Counted from the first letter of the stretch, positions 7,561 through 17,075 are shown. The stretch: DNA of 64,000 nucleotides from CAYQUO01 sp964420835 (GCA_964420835.1 CAYQUO010000004.1:1-64000); one strand, 5' to 3'. Notes: generated by a model from the letters alone, not told the origin. Program-made: numbers and translations.

Positions 7561-8655
7561 CTAATATCGAACGAACCCCCCGATATGGCCTTTCTTCTCC
7601 AGGTTGGGATTCTGGTAGACAACCTCAACTTCACCCCCCTGTCGCAGGACGGTTGAAATGGCCAGTTCAACAATATCCGGTACCGGCTCGCTTTTTCCAT
7701 TGCAAGATGGGCATTCCTTGACTGCCAACAGCGCGTTGCAGGCTTGGCAGAAATAGCCGCTGGTCTGAAAACCCTCCGAAACGACCAGGGTTAATACGCG
7801 GTTCTGGTTGACCGCCTCCAATGTATCCGCCAAACCTGTAACCGCCCCCCGTTTCCTGGCCGTCTTTGCCAGAAGGTCGTCAACCAGGCGCTGTTCGGAC
7901 TGCAATTCGGCTTCTCTGCTGATCTGCATGACCCTTGACAGAACATCCGCATGGCTGGCTGTCAATTCCATGGAAAACTCTCCCATGACCAGGCTTTGCC
8001 ACTTTTTGGGCAGGCGGGAGCGGAAAAGCGAAACGTTCTCCGTGGTTCCACCAACAAGGATCCGCCGGACATGGTGTTGGGAAAAAAATTCCACGCTGTA
8101 ATCCACTGCCTCTTTGATGTTCTTCTCCACGATCTGGGTTTGAATATTCGGATGCCTCATCATGCCCCCCCTGCGGCCGGCAAAAGATGAAGCGCCACCA
8201 AGTTTTGTTCGCCGCACGTTTTCACCAAACAGGCCTTCCTGTTCATTGAGTTCGCCAAGATGGAAGAAGAACAACCTGATACCCTGCTTGTCGACAAGTA
8301 CAACACCATACCCGCCGTAATTATCCATCAGGTCTGCCAGCCGCCGGATCGACGGGCGGTTGCCCACCTGTGCCAGGTTGCGCACTGGAATTGCCAATGG
8401 TATTGCCCGGAAATAATTCTCAGGAGCACAGGAAAAAACAGCCACGCTCCGGCTGGCCCAGTCATATTCCTGACTGAAATACCGCAAGATCACCTCCCCA
8501 TCCTTCTCGGGCGCCATGTCCTTCAGCATGGAGCGCAGTTCCAATTGGTGCGCGGAGGTATTCCCGATTGCAGGGTCCGTGTTCAGGTAGACCGATACCA
8601 CAGGATGGGCTGCGCTATAGGCCAGCAGCTCGTGCAGTTGTTGTTCTGAAAACAT
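7561..8655 (-). CDS. Bacterial eRF1/Vms1-like protein (baeRF type)
   Basis: A 364-residue soluble protein with the domain order of archaeo-eukaryotic release factor 1 relatives found in bacteria. The N-domain (about 1-150) has HPVVSVYLNTDP. A middle domain starts with a loop (about 150-175) and a long helix NIKEAVDYSVEFF, followed by RRILVGGTTENVSLF, the strand-turn seen in eRF1 domain 2. A third domain ends in a Cys4 zinc ribbon, CQAC...CPSC. At the place of the GGQ peptidyl-hydrolysis loop it has R-G-G163-G164-M165, so the catalytic Gln is replaced. A role in ribosome rescue or tRNA cleavage is inference from the family. It stands alone, leftward, behind GGAGG. Confidence 0.75.
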   Translation of the reverse strand: MFSEQQLHELLAYSAAHPVVSVYLNTDPAIGNTSAHQLELRSMLKDMAPEKDGEVILRYFSQEYDWASRSVAVFSCAPENYFRAIPLAIPVRNLAQVGNRPSIRRLADLMDNYGGYGVVLVDKQGIRLFFFHLGELNEQEGLFGENVRRTKLGGASSFAGRRGGMMRHPNIQTQIVEKNIKEAVDYSVEFFSQHHVRRILVGGTTENVSLFRSRLPKKWQSLVMGEFSMELTASHADVLSRVMQISREAELQSEQRLVDDLLAKTARKRGAVTGLADTLEAVNQNRVLTLVVSEGFQTSGYFCQACNALLAVKECPSCNGKSEPVPDIVELAISTVLRQGGEVEVVYQNPNLEKKGHIGGFVRY

Positions 8656-8695
8656 ATCGACCTCCTTTAGGGATCAGGGCGGTGGTGCCGATCGC

Positions 8696-9883
8696 CTAGG
8701 GGCGTTTGTCAAGAAGTATCGTTATATCCAAGGGTGCATCATCCCGTATGACCGTCAGCACAACCTGTTCTCCAGGACTCTTGTTGGCCATCAGGTAACC
8801 CAACAGGTCCGCAAAAACCTGCACCGGTCGGCCGTCCACCGCGACGACCAGGTCACCCCCGGCGGGCAGTTCTTTTACGTTCTTGCCTTGTATCCCGGCC
8901 TTAATGCCGGCTTTATCGGCAGGGCCGCCGCTCTTGACTCCGACAATATATGCACCGCTGGTGTAATTTAGCCCCAATGCCCGGGATTCGGGCAAACTCA
9001 ATTCCTCTCGCGCCGTGATCCCAATGTAGGGATAATCATAGGTGCCCTTTTCGATCAGCACTGGTACAACCCGTTTTACAATATTGATGGAGATGGCAAA
9101 ACCGATGCCAATATTCCCTGCCTCGCCCATGAGGCTGTTTCCGGCGGTTCGAATGGCCCGGTTCACCCCGACCACCCTGCCTTCCAGGTCCAGCAACGGG
9201 CCGCCGGAATTGCCGGGGTTGATGGCTGCATCGGTCTGGATAAGATCGCCGGCCGAAAACACACCCCCATCCGGGGTGCCTCGGAAGGATTCCAGGGTGC
9301 GGCCCTTGGCCGACACGATCCCAACCGTCATGGTGCTGTTTAAGCCGAATGGATTGCCGATCGCAACAACCGTCTGGCCAATTTTCAACTGCTCAGAATC
9401 ACCGGTTGTCAGGGGGTAAAGTTCATCCGGCGGAGCATCCACTTTTACCACAGCCAGGTCCGAGTCCAGGTCCGTTGCCAGTACCTCGCCTTCAAGTTTG
9501 TACCCGGATGGAAAATCCACTTCCAGATCCGTTGCCCCTTCCACCACATGGTAATTGGTCACAATATGCCCATCATTATCGAACACCCATCCGGAACCAA
9601 GGCCGTGGCCGGTTTCACCCAAGGTCCGTATTGCAACCACGCCTGGATTCACCCGCTCATAGATCGTGGTCAGCACGTTATCAGAATGGATCTCCGTGTC
9701 CTGAAGGCTATTGGTTGAAGGTATTTGTGCTGATGGCTTGGAAGTGGTTGTATATACCTTGCTGCTGCGGGCTGTGGGTTGCCTGGTTTCCACCAGGCTG
9801 CCCATATTAACGCTCGTGCTGCAGGCGATCATGGCAGTCATTAACGCCAGAGAAACAGCCGAAAATGCGATCCTATTATTCAT
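8696..9883 (-). CDS. HtrA/DegP-like serine protease, lipoprotein
   Basis: A 395-residue exported trypsin-fold protease with one PDZ domain. The N-terminus has a signal with a lipobox (MIAC21), so it is probably membrane-anchored outside the cell. The catalytic triad is complete: His112 (NYHVVEG), Asp142 (DSDLAVVKV) and Ser226 (NPGNSGGPLL). The PDZ domain covers about 290-390 with GPADKAGIKAG and GDLVVAVDGRPV. Family members degrade or refold damaged envelope proteins. The gene follows a J-domain gene on the same strand (43-nt gap), which suggests a joint protein-quality unit. Confidence 0.93.
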   Translation of the reverse strand: MNNRIAFSAVSLALMTAMIACSTSVNMGSLVETRQPTARSSKVYTTTSKPSAQIPSTNSLQDTEIHSDNVLTTIYERVNPGVVAIRTLGETGHGLGSGWVFDNDGHIVTNYHVVEGATDLEVDFPSGYKLEGEVLATDLDSDLAVVKVDAPPDELYPLTTGDSEQLKIGQTVVAIGNPFGLNSTMTVGIVSAKGRTLESFRGTPDGGVFSAGDLIQTDAAINPGNSGGPLLDLEGRVVGVNRAIRTAGNSLMGEAGNIGIGFAISINIVKRVVPVLIEKGTYDYPYIGITAREELSLPESRALGLNYTSGAYIVGVKSGGPADKAGIKAGIQGKNVKELPAGGDLVVAVDGRPVQVFADLLGYLMANKSPGEQVVLTVIRDDAPLDITILLDKRP

Positions 9884-9926
9884 GACCTACCTCCCAACAA
9901 ATAAGGGCTTTCGCTGCCATGCTTGG

Positions 9927-10856
9927 TTAACCTTTTCGGATGTCCTCGAACAATTGCCGTTGCCGCGGGGTGAGATGACGTGGGATCTCCACCTTTACCC
10001 GTACGTACAAGTTGCCATGTTCTTTTGGTTTCTGCAACCTGGGCATGCCCCGACCAGCCAGGCGGAATGACTGCCCGGGCTGTGTTCCGGGGGGAATGGT
10101 CAGCACAACGTTCCCGGAAAGCGTTGAAACGGTCACCTGGCCCCCCAGGACCGCTGTGAACAGGTCGATCGATGCCTCGCGGTAGAGGTCATCCCCCTTC
10201 CTCTCGTACTCCTTGTCCGCCGCCACAGTGATCAACAGGTACAAATCACCCGGCTGTCCCTGCTGCCCCCCGGGAAGGACGCCGGTCAGCCTCACCTTGC
10301 TTCCGGTGTGAGCCCCCGGGGGAATGCTGGCCTCGACCCGTTTGTTCTCGATCTGTAATACCCGGGTGGTGCCATGGTAGGCTTCCTGCAGGCTGATGGT
10401 GACAGGCTGTTCCGCTGCTGCAGGTCGGCGGGCGGTTCGGCGGGTGGCAGCCTGCCTTGTGCCCCCCGGCATGCCACCGAAGATCATGTTGAAGAAATCT
10501 GAAAAACCTCCGCCGAAGAGGTCTTCCAGGTTTCCCACTTCAACACGCGTACCCCCTCCGGCTGTTCCGGGAGCCCGGGTAAACCAATCCGACCAATTAA
10601 AATCTCCCTGCCTTCCACCGGTTTGCTGCCATCGCGAGTAGGATTCGCCCAACTGATCATAACGGGACCTTTTTTGCGGGTCGCGCAAAACTTCATAGGC
10701 CTCATTGATCTGCTTGAATTTTTCTTCGGCATCTTTTTTCCCGGGGTTGCGGTCCGGGTGGTACTTCATGGCCAGTTTTCGATATGCCTGTTTAATCTCC
10801 TCAGGTGTGGCTTTACGCTCCACCCCAAGGGTTTGATAATAATCATGATACTCCAT
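9927..10856 (-). CDS. cbpA: J-domain co-chaperone of CbpA type
   Basis: A 309-residue DnaJ-family protein. The J domain (about 4-70) holds the His33-Pro34-Asp35 motif that activates DnaK ATPase. A Gly/Phe-rich region follows (GGGFSDFFNMIFGG), then two C-terminal beta-domains (about 145-300). There is no Cys-rich zinc finger, so it is CbpA-like and not canonical DnaJ. The partner dnaK in this window lies 45 kb away with no adjacent dnaJ or grpE. The start codon is only 6 nt after a TACAAT -10 box, so the mRNA is probably leaderless. Confidence 0.92.
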   Translation of the reverse strand: MEYHDYYQTLGVERKATPEEIKQAYRKLAMKYHPDRNPGKKDAEEKFKQINEAYEVLRDPQKRSRYDQLGESYSRWQQTGGRQGDFNWSDWFTRAPGTAGGGTRVEVGNLEDLFGGGFSDFFNMIFGGMPGGTRQAATRRTARRPAAAEQPVTISLQEAYHGTTRVLQIENKRVEASIPPGAHTGSKVRLTGVLPGGQQGQPGDLYLLITVAADKEYERKGDDLYREASIDLFTAVLGGQVTVSTLSGNVVLTIPPGTQPGQSFRLAGRGMPRLQKPKEHGNLYVRVKVEIPRHLTPRQRQLFEDIRKG

Positions 10857-10862
10857 AGTCTT

Positions 10863-10892
10863 ATTGTATGCATCCCAAGGCTGTCAAGTCAA
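10863..10892 (-). promoter_or_regulatory. Promoter of the cbpA-htrA unit, probably leaderless
   Basis: Reverse-strand TTGACT (complement of 10887-10892), 18-nt spacer, TACAAT (complement of 10863-10868). The ATG begins 6 nt after the -10, at the expected transcription start. No space remains for a Shine-Dalgarno. Confidence 0.65.
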
Positions 10893-11066
10893 GGTATATG
10901 GGAAGGAATTAAGGAATTTCTTATGAAATAAATCCACAATAAATCATCAAGCAATGCCTGCTGCCGGATCAGAAAGCCGAAACAAGCATTGCTCCACACA
11001 AACCACCCTTGTTGCAGTCGTCCGTTCTGAGAGATGCCCATTGCAGGAAATTCCGCCGTTTTCACC

Positions 11067-11801
11067 TTACCTTGAGGACTCATCTCCATTTTCAAGTTTC
11101 CCGGAGCGGAAAATCAGAACCGCTTCTCCAAAAATGATGGAGTCCCCATCCTCCAACCGGACTGTTTGATCAATTCGCTGGTTGTTGACCAATGTTCCAT
11201 TGGCCGACCCGATATCGGTCAGGTGATAACTCCCCGCGATCCGTTCGATCCTGGCGTGCGGCCGTGAAACAGCATGGTCCTGCAGCAGGATGTCAAAATG
11301 CTGGCCGCGTGCCGGGCGCCCTATGGTCATGGTTTCCCGGTCCAGTTCGAATCGCATTCCTCTTTGCGGACCAGTGACCACTTCAAGGCAGGGCAACCGC
11401 ATCACGCCTGCCGGAAAGCCCTCCTGTCCGGCAGCAGCCGCCATTGACGGAAAGGTTTCCGCCAAAGACCGCCCAAAGCGGAATGAAAGCGGGCCAATGA
11501 CGAACTGGTCCCCGTCTTCCAGGACGGCAGTCTGTTGGATCCTTAGCCCGTTGCGAAGGATTCCATTCACGCTGCCCAGGTCTGTGATAATGAAACCCCC
11601 TTCATACCACCTCAGGGCTGCATGCTGCCTGGAAACAAGTGCATCCAGGATCTGGATCGTGCAATCGGCACTCCGCCCGATGATGACCTCCTGATGTGCA
11701 AGCATCTGCTCGTGGGCCGTGCCATCCATGTCCGTCCAGACGAGGCGGGCAAGTGGAATGGTGTGGGTAGGCGGCAGTTCGTCGTCTCTTTTAAAGGCCA
11801 A
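11067..11801 (-). CDS. Protein with two FHA domains
   Basis: A 244-residue soluble protein made of two forkhead-associated domains, which bind phosphothreonine. Domain 1 (about 20-110) has IGRSADCTIQI, SRQHA and GSVNGILRNG. Domain 2 (about 135-232) has IGRPARG, SRPHARI and GSANGTLVNN. These are the Gly-Arg, Ser-x-x-His and Asn-Gly phosphopeptide contacts. Proteins of this kind read out Ser/Thr kinase signals; no kinase gene is in the window. It is followed leftward, after a 210-nt gap, by cbpA. Start choice: ATG at 11801. Confidence 0.88.
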   Translation of the reverse strand: MAFKRDDELPPTHTIPLARLVWTDMDGTAHEQMLAHQEVIIGRSADCTIQILDALVSRQHAALRWYEGGFIITDLGSVNGILRNGLRIQQTAVLEDGDQFVIGPLSFRFGRSLAETFPSMAAAAGQEGFPAGVMRLPCLEVVTGPQRGMRFELDRETMTIGRPARGQHFDILLQDHAVSRPHARIERIAGSYHLTDIGSANGTLVNNQRIDQTVRLEDGDSIIFGEAVLIFRSGKLENGDESSR

Positions 11802-11873
11802 AGATACCTCTTCCTATCCTGATGTTGAGGGGTTTCCGGTGTGCACACTCCTCCCGGGCAACCGGGGCAGGAA

Positions 11874-12284
11874 CTATTCCCTGTTCAGAGGAATTCTTGC
11901 GTTGCAGAAGGGGCATTCAACTGCATGGGCGCTGACCCATTTTATATCCTGATTTCTGAGCGGCCCTCCACATTTGGGGCAGACCGATGGGAGCAGATCA
12001 GAAGGGTGTTCTTCGTGAACCGAAGTAACGCTTGTGGGTTCATTGGGTGCTTCGCCAGGAACACCCTTTTTTGGCTGGCCCCCCGTGGCAACCTCCTCCT
12101 TAAAAGCCTGGGGGGCCAGGCGCATAATGAGAGCCTCGAACAACACGCTGATGCCGATCAACACCAGGATGCCCGGCCACCACCAGTCAAAAATTGCCAG
12201 CAGGGCGAGGCCGAAGAGCCACAAGGCAACCTGTACGTTATGCCAGGGACCGGTCAATTTTTTCTTGCGTTCTTTTTTTTCCAC
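11874..12284 (-). CDS. Membrane protein with C-terminal zinc ribbon, function unknown
   Basis: A 136-residue protein with a basic N-terminus, two membrane segments (about 18-54, with WLFGLALLAIFDWWWPGILVLIG), a charged linker, and a cytoplasmic C-terminal zinc ribbon formed by CPKC...CPFC (two CxxC pairs 22 residues apart). The layout suits a small membrane-bound sensor or adaptor. I do not recognise a named family. AGGTGAC lies before the ATG. It lies 72 nt upstream of the FHA gene on the same strand and may belong to its unit. Confidence 0.7.
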   Translation of the reverse strand: MEKKERKKKLTGPWHNVQVALWLFGLALLAIFDWWWPGILVLIGISVLFEALIMRLAPQAFKEEVATGGQPKKGVPGEAPNEPTSVTSVHEEHPSDLLPSVCPKCGGPLRNQDIKWVSAHAVECPFCNARIPLNRE

Positions 12285-12531
12285 AAGTCACCTCGCTGTC
12301 CATGAACCAATGGCTGTTTTTCACAAGTATTGTACTTGCAAACGCGGTTTCGCTTACAGTGAAACCTCTCCCTTGATCCCTGACATTAGAGGTTCCATCG
12401 CTCAGCACCCGATGATAACCCCGGCGATCCTGTCGAACAAACCTGCCCTTCGGTGACCTCCTCTTTCCGGCCAGGGTTTTCCGACTTAATTCGGTTGTGC
12501 TTATTTTCAGTAATAAGGGTGCCAGGGCGGA

Positions 12532-14460
12532 TTATTCCGGCTGAAACAACGCCTCCCAGGTTAATGGTCCCACCACACCATCCACAACCAGCCCCCGGTC
12601 CCCCTGGAACTTCCTTACAGCGGCATCCGTTTGCCTGCCGAATATGCCATCCGGAATTCCGACTTCGGTATAGCCTAGTTCCATCAGCCGCTCCTGCAAG
12701 GCCTGCACATCCTTTCCATTAAAACTTGGGGTCGTCAGGTACAAATTTCGTTCGAAAGGTGGCACAACTGCCGGCTCCACTTTTGGGTATGGCTCAACTT
12801 CCAGGGTTGTTTCGGGGATCACCAATTGTTGGACACTCCTGCTGCCGGAACAGGCAATCCACAGATCCTTTCCATCATGGACCAGGGCAGCTGGCTCCCT
12901 GCCGGTGACAAACCGGTTCACCACCTCTCCCGAATCCGGTTGGATGCCAACCACTGTATCTTCATCCCTCAGGGCAACCCATAATCGCGCCCCATCATAT
13001 GCCAAGGAGGATACACCGCTGCCCACCATGAAGGGGCCGGCAAGGTTTTTGGTTGCAAGGTCCAGCGAATACAAAAGATGACCGTCCGACGACCAAATCC
13101 GCCTGCCGTCAAACGCAAGTGGCCCCCCCGGCAGCACATGGGAAAAATCGCCTCCCACGCAGGATCCGCCCCGGGGGTTAAAAATCGTCAGACCCGATTC
13201 ACCCCGCATCCACAGGCAGGTTCCATCCGATACCATGGGGCCGCTGGCCAGGAACCCAACTTCCTGCGAGCGTCCGGTTTTCCCGGACACCGGGTCAACA
13301 GCCCAAACACGGTCACTGGCGCTTGCCCACACCTGTTTTCCATCAAAGCCCAATGCCGCTGATGGGAAGCAAAACCCTTCCTGGCATTCGCCGATCTCAT
13401 AATCGCCGATCACCTCGCCGCTTTCAGCCTCCATTTTGATTACTCTTGGCTGGCCTTCCCATTCGACAGCCACCAGCATCCACAACCCTCTGCCGGCAAC
13501 CACCATGCCTGCCTCCGGCCTGACCATCGTTTCTGCAGGTGCCGGGCTCATTTCCATCACCGCCTCCAAGGGCCCTGCCTGCGGATCGATCCTGGCAACC
13601 ACGGTCCAATGGGGGTTTTCCCAATGTGGTCCCAGCGCCCAAATGTGGCTGCCATCAAAAGCCATTGCAACGGGGTGCATGCCAAGGGGATAAATCGATG
13701 TCTTCCAGTTGGCTTCTACCCTGGATCCTGGTTGATCATCCTCCTTCCGGGATCGGGTCAGTGGGCTGAACAACCGGCTCCAGGTTCGCAGGTCCAGGCC
13801 GTCTTTGCTCGCAAAGCCTTCAGCCCCGTGGAATTCCGTAATAGCCTGCAGCAATACGTCATCCAGGGCGGATTTGCCGGGGTCTTGATCCTTTTCAGGA
13901 AGATAACCCAGTTCAACCAGTCGCTCCTGGAGCAGTTGCACCTCGTTCAGGCTGCCTGCTTCTGCCCTTGAAAAATCCCTGCCCGGGTAAGGCCTTGGAG
14001 GCCGGTAGGGCATCGCCCTGTTACTGAACATGGTGTCATGGGTGTTGTTATCCAGGATCCCATCCACGGGCAGATCATGGATGAATTGAAAATGTCGTAT
14101 GGCTGCATCCATTTGTTCACCAAAGATGCCGTCCGCCCAACCAACCTCGGAATAACCCAACTCCAGCAGGCGTTCCTGCGCCGCTTGGATCTGCCACCCC
14201 TGGGCAGGGGGGGATTGTAAATAGTACTCCCTTGGGGCATCCGGCTCATCGGTTGCATCAGGCTCGATATTCGCTTCTGGATCAGGCTTCTCAAAGGCTG
14301 TCGAAGTTGGTGTTGGTTTGCCGGTAGGCAGCATGGATATGGGCGTGGTAGTCGCCTCGTTCGATGTTCCGGCACCATTCGTGCAGTTCACAAGGACACC
14401 TGCCAGCATCAGCACCACAAGCATCCGGCCTGCCACCCTGCGACTGGAAACAGACATCAC
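12532..14460 (-). CDS. Lipoprotein with three peptidoglycan-binding domains and a propeller-like core
   Basis: A 642-residue exported lipoprotein (signal ending LVNC). Two peptidoglycan-binding type-1 domains lie at about 88-145 (AQERLLELGYSEVGWADGIFG) and 172-235, and a third at about 583-640 (QERLMELGYTEVGIPDGIFG). Between them, about 250-560, are repeated blades such as AFDGSHIWALG, GFDGKQVWASA, AFDGRRIWSSD, AYDGARLWVAL and VHDGKDLWIAC, which suggests a beta-propeller. It would sit on the cell wall and present the propeller outward. Its start overlaps the diguanylate cyclase stop by 4 nt (ATGA-type), so the sensor and this protein are co-translated. Confidence 0.85.
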   Translation of the reverse strand: MMSVSSRRVAGRMLVVLMLAGVLVNCTNGAGTSNEATTTPISMLPTGKPTPTSTAFEKPDPEANIEPDATDEPDAPREYYLQSPPAQGWQIQAAQERLLELGYSEVGWADGIFGEQMDAAIRHFQFIHDLPVDGILDNNTHDTMFSNRAMPYRPPRPYPGRDFSRAEAGSLNEVQLLQERLVELGYLPEKDQDPGKSALDDVLLQAITEFHGAEGFASKDGLDLRTWSRLFSPLTRSRKEDDQPGSRVEANWKTSIYPLGMHPVAMAFDGSHIWALGPHWENPHWTVVARIDPQAGPLEAVMEMSPAPAETMVRPEAGMVVAGRGLWMLVAVEWEGQPRVIKMEAESGEVIGDYEIGECQEGFCFPSAALGFDGKQVWASASDRVWAVDPVSGKTGRSQEVGFLASGPMVSDGTCLWMRGESGLTIFNPRGGSCVGGDFSHVLPGGPLAFDGRRIWSSDGHLLYSLDLATKNLAGPFMVGSGVSSLAYDGARLWVALRDEDTVVGIQPDSGEVVNRFVTGREPAALVHDGKDLWIACSGSRSVQQLVIPETTLEVEPYPKVEPAVVPPFERNLYLTTPSFNGKDVQALQERLMELGYTEVGIPDGIFGRQTDAAVRKFQGDRGLVVDGVVGPLTWEALFQPE

Positions 14461-17075
14461 AGAACCGCCTTCCTTTCATAAAGGCGAACCCGGTTGCGTC
14501 CCGCCTGTTTGGCCTGATACAATGCCTGGTCGGCACAACTGATCAGGCTGGTGACATCCCTGCATCCTTCCTCCAATGTTGCCACCCCGATGGAAACCGT
14601 TACCCGGATCGATTCCCCCGGCAGGTAGGTCACTGCCTCCTCGATGCGCTGGCGCAGCCTCGATGCCGCCCGGTGGGCATTCTGGGGGCTGGTTTCGGGC
14701 ATTAGGATGGTGAACTCTTCCCCTCCATAGCGCCCGATGATATCGATCTTTCGCATAGTTGTGCGGCATACCTGCGCGATGTGCCGCAAGACCAGGTCTC
14801 CGGCAATGTGGCCATATGCATCATTGACCGCTTTAAAGTGATCAATGTCGATCATGGCCAAAGCCAGTGGCTTTTTATACCGCACAGCCCTTGCCAGTTC
14901 CTGTTCGGCATCCTGGAAGAAATGGTGCCGGTTGTGCAAGCCGGTAAGTGTATCGTACATGGCAAGCTGTTCAACCTGTGAGAACAGGCGGGCGTTCTCC
15001 AGGGCAATGGAAACCTGGTTGCCAATGGTAATGAACAACCTTAGATCATTGTCTTGAAACTTGCCTTGTGGACCGTAATTAAGAGCCGACATGGCGCCAA
15101 TCACCTGGTCGGAAACCGTCAAGGGGATCAACATCTGAGAATCCGGAATCTCAACGATCGATTTTCTGCCATGCCTCTCCAGGAAAGCCCGGGCGGTTTT
15201 TTTTGAGTTGAACATCACCGCTTCATTGTTTTCGATCACATAACCGATCATTCCCTGGTCCAGCGAATAATCCTTCGCTGATACAAGAGGCTCCATTCCC
15301 CGTTGATAGATCACGTTCCATTTATGAGTGGCCCTGTCGTAGGATACGATCAACAGGCTTTTGACACTCAGCAAATTGTTCACCTGCTGGTCAACGATAT
15401 CCAGCAGTTCCCTCAGGTCCAGTCGGGAAGAAACGGAGCGGATGATCTGATTCAATGTTGATTGTTCCATCAGGCGTTCCCGTGCTTCCTGGTAATTACG
15501 GGCGTTTTCAATGGCGATGGCAGCCTGGTCGGCGAACAGGAATAAACGATCCCCTTGCTCGGTATTAAAGAAATTGGGGTTTCGGCTGTACAGGTTAAGG
15601 AAGCCAAGCAGCTTGCCTTTAATTAAAATCGGGGCTCCAATAAAGGATCGAACCCATTCCGTCTGCAACCCCTTGACCCAACTATCATACTTCTGAATAT
15701 CCGGGATGATCATTGGGCTTTGGGTATGCGACATTTCCTTAAGGTTCCTGGTCTTGTCCAATTCCATTATGATCGGGGGTTCATCATCATTCCACCCCAT
15801 TTTTATTCCCTTCACGCGGACAAATCGAACCTGGTTGTCTTTTTCGACAAATGCGATGGCAGCGGCATCGTGTGGCAGCACCCGGGCAACGTTAGCCAGG
15901 ATCCTGTCAAGCACCTCATCCAAATCCAGTGTGCTCGTCAAGGCGGAAGCCGTATCCCTTAACGCCTCCGCGAGGATGCGCTGTTGCACCTCAACATTCT
16001 CAGCCTGCTTTCGCCCGGTGATCTCATGCAGCACCACTGTTAAACCAATTTTCCCTTGCGGGCTGCCATTGATTGGTGAGCGGCGCGCCTCGTAGTAAAC
16101 CCTTTCTCCATTCAGCATCCAGTCAATTTCGCATGGGGTTTCGTCCGTGGAATCCAGGTAGGCCACCAAGCCCGGGAGGGAGGAAAAAACCTCTCCCGCC
16201 GGACTTCCGATGAGCTTTGTTCCGGCATGGCTGCGGGTTCCGGTTGCGATGTTCCCGATCAGGATCCGGGCAGCCGGATTGAGATCAACGATATTATTTT
16301 GATTGTCCAGCACCAGGATGGCATCCTTTAGATCTTCAAAGGTCTTTTGCCGGGCAATCGGAATCAACTCCATGAAACCAAAGTACCGGATCCCCATGGC
16401 AATAAAGACACTGCTCAGGGTAATGGTAAAGGGGGACAGGTCAACCCCTTGAAAGGGGGCCATATCGGTCACATAGAAAATATTGGCTATCCATGGAACC
16501 AACAGGCCGACCAAAACGACCAGATACTGGTTCCTGTACCGCCCTTTTGCCTGGATCAGGGCCTGGAGCAGGAAAACCCCGCCAATGATCAACAACAGGT
16601 AGGTGTACCCGATCACGACCCAGAACAAAGGCCCGTGGGAATAGACGGGCAAAGTCGAAGCCGAACCGGCAGGAACTTCAACCTTTGAATAGATCAAATG
16701 GTGCCAGTGGTCCGTGGCCACAAAACCAAGGCCGATGGCAGGGATGATCCATAGAAGGGTTTGGGTTTTCCTGGTCAGGTAGCGTTCATTGTGGGTGTAT
16801 TGCAAAGAAAATAAAAGAAAAAACGGCCCAATGGCAACAATGCCAATATAGGCGAGCTTGGCAAAGAGGATGTGGAGAACCAAATATCCGGTTGAATACT
16901 CCAGGCTGACAAGCAATACCCAATACGAGACCGCCGCCATCAGGCGGATGAAATTCCTGCCCCCGGGCAACTGGCGGTGAACCCAGACAAGCCGTATGAC
17001 CAGCAGGCAAATGATCAGGCTTGTTATTGAAAGGACAGTGGGCAAGGCAAGATGATTTTCCATTTGTCCGTACAA
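14457..17075 (-). CDS. Membrane sensor diguanylate cyclase (7TM-PAS-GAF-GAF-GGDEF)
   Basis: An 872-residue inner-membrane enzyme predicted to make cyclic-di-GMP. The first 230 residues hold seven or more membrane segments, like the N-terminal 7TM sensor region of some histidine kinases. A PAS domain follows (about 240-350, with ILVLDNQNNIVDLNPAA), then two GAF domains (about 370-530 and 540-700), and a GGDEF domain (about 710-868) with active-site GGEEF. The product-inhibition site RxxD is present as RKID, five residues before GGEEF. It overlaps the downstream lipoprotein gene, so wall sensing and c-di-GMP output may be linked. Confidence 0.92.
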   Translation of the reverse strand: MYGQMENHLALPTVLSITSLIICLLVIRLVWVHRQLPGGRNFIRLMAAVSYWVLLVSLEYSTGYLVLHILFAKLAYIGIVAIGPFFLLFSLQYTHNERYLTRKTQTLLWIIPAIGLGFVATDHWHHLIYSKVEVPAGSASTLPVYSHGPLFWVVIGYTYLLLIIGGVFLLQALIQAKGRYRNQYLVVLVGLLVPWIANIFYVTDMAPFQGVDLSPFTITLSSVFIAMGIRYFGFMELIPIARQKTFEDLKDAILVLDNQNNIVDLNPAARILIGNIATGTRSHAGTKLIGSPAGEVFSSLPGLVAYLDSTDETPCEIDWMLNGERVYYEARRSPINGSPQGKIGLTVVLHEITGRKQAENVEVQQRILAEALRDTASALTSTLDLDEVLDRILANVARVLPHDAAAIAFVEKDNQVRFVRVKGIKMGWNDDEPPIIMELDKTRNLKEMSHTQSPMIIPDIQKYDSWVKGLQTEWVRSFIGAPILIKGKLLGFLNLYSRNPNFFNTEQGDRLFLFADQAAIAIENARNYQEARERLMEQSTLNQIIRSVSSRLDLRELLDIVDQQVNNLLSVKSLLIVSYDRATHKWNVIYQRGMEPLVSAKDYSLDQGMIGYVIENNEAVMFNSKKTARAFLERHGRKSIVEIPDSQMLIPLTVSDQVIGAMSALNYGPQGKFQDNDLRLFITIGNQVSIALENARLFSQVEQLAMYDTLTGLHNRHHFFQDAEQELARAVRYKKPLALAMIDIDHFKAVNDAYGHIAGDLVLRHIAQVCRTTMRKIDIIGRYGGEEFTILMPETSPQNAHRAASRLRQRIEEAVTYLPGESIRVTVSIGVATLEEGCRDVTSLISCADQALYQAKQAGRNRVRLYERKAVL

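Noticed and set aside
8696..9883. Reading the HtrA protein as an inactive pseudoprotease
   Set aside because: His112, Asp142 and Ser226 are all in place.
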